Below, in pieces: positions 63,926 through 64,000 of a stretch of 64,000 bases of DNA. The translations under genes were made by a program, and so were the position numbers. The stretch is from CAVQEG01 sp963711465 (GTDB lineage Bacteria > Bacteroidota > Ignavibacteria > OLB7), in assembly GCA_963711465.1 (NCBI GenBank), contig CAVQEG010000001.1, positions 2,294,001 through 2,358,000 of the forward strand, read 5' to 3'. Below the pieces are notes generated by a model. It did no database searches and was not told where the DNA came from. It worked only from the letters and a program-made list of their open reading frames with translations. Within the stretch, counting starts at the first letter, position 1; every line of letters starts with the position of its first letter.

Positions 63926-64000
63926 CTACCGGATGACCACGACGCGTTTGATCACCACCGCCGCGCCGGACCGGATCCGGACGAAATAGACGCCGGCAGC
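63926..64000 (-). CDS. 3' end of a T9SS-sorted protein (cut by window edge)
   Basis: The last 24 codons read AAGVYFVRIRSGAAVVIKRV, then VVIR and the stop TAG at 63926-63928. GVYFVRI...K.VVIR is the standard end of a Por/T9SS C-terminal sorting domain. The gene extends left-to-right beyond base 64000 on the minus strand, and its product will be a secreted protein. It is too short for any other statement. The AAA/TPR gene follows after 13 bp. Confidence 0.8.
   Translation of the reverse strand, partial: AAGVYFVRIRSGAAVVIKRVVVIR

Overview
The window is a compact, high-GC (roughly 60 % by eye) bacterial chromosome segment with genes on both strands, one tRNA gene, and no rRNA, CRISPR array or recognisable transposase. 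Five or six secreted proteins end in a Por/type IX (T9SS) C-terminal sorting domain. There is also a TonB-dependent receptor of the Bacteroidota type, and Shine-Dalgarno sequences are mostly weak. Together these point to the Bacteroidota/Chlorobiota superphylum, perhaps an Ignavibacteria- or Kapabacteria-like lineage. That placement is inferred from protein style, not from a marker gene.

Layout. 0-5 kb: a giant LamG-containing T9SS cargo protein, cut by the left window edge. 5-16 kb: housekeeping genes (HD hydrolase, OsmC, RNase HI, an ICMT-like methyltransferase, QueA, a mannose-1-phosphate guanylyltransferase/phosphomannomutase fusion, tRNA-Asn, release factor 3) plus a TetR regulator and an MFS pump with a MarR-like tail. 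16-29 kb: a CAP-domain lipoprotein, a BNR-type T9SS protein, an arylamine N-acetyltransferase-like enzyme, a TonB receptor, and two large AAA/TPR regulators with a decayed FAD-oxidase fragment between them. 28.5-31 kb: two small ORFs, a Tat-exported protein and a TsdA-like dihaem cytochrome. 31-37 kb: a truncated DUF4143 ATPase, an ABC-F protein, a frameshifted and an intact T9SS protein, and two copies of a 64-bp direct repeat. 37-42 kb: MOSC protein, pyruvate:ferredoxin oxidoreductase and an RRM protein.

42-58 kb looks like a nitrogen-oxide or anaerobic respiration neighbourhood. It holds two paralogous four-helix membrane proteins, an alginate-export-type porin, a YwiC-like protein, a Crp/Fnr regulator with a di-iron RIC repair protein, and a TDT anion channel. 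These precede a tightly packed operon: NarI-like cytochrome b with a zinc ribbon, a Nas/Nap-type molybdopterin oxidoreductase, a four-cluster ferredoxin, a bc1-type Rieske protein and a small membrane protein. Several promoters here and at tsdA and nifJ carry FNR-like ATGAY-N4-RTCA dyads. 58-64 kb: a BrxA-like orphan, GH130 glycoside phosphorylase, pirin, a third AAA/TPR protein and the last codons of another T9SS protein.

Broken genes are common: a MacB permease remnant, an FAD oxidase, a DUF4143 ATPase, a T9SS protein and an archaeal-type AspRS. This suggests ongoing decay, or partly assembly error in metagenome-derived sequence. The most novel-looking system is the Mo-reductase/Rieske/NarI-like operon.
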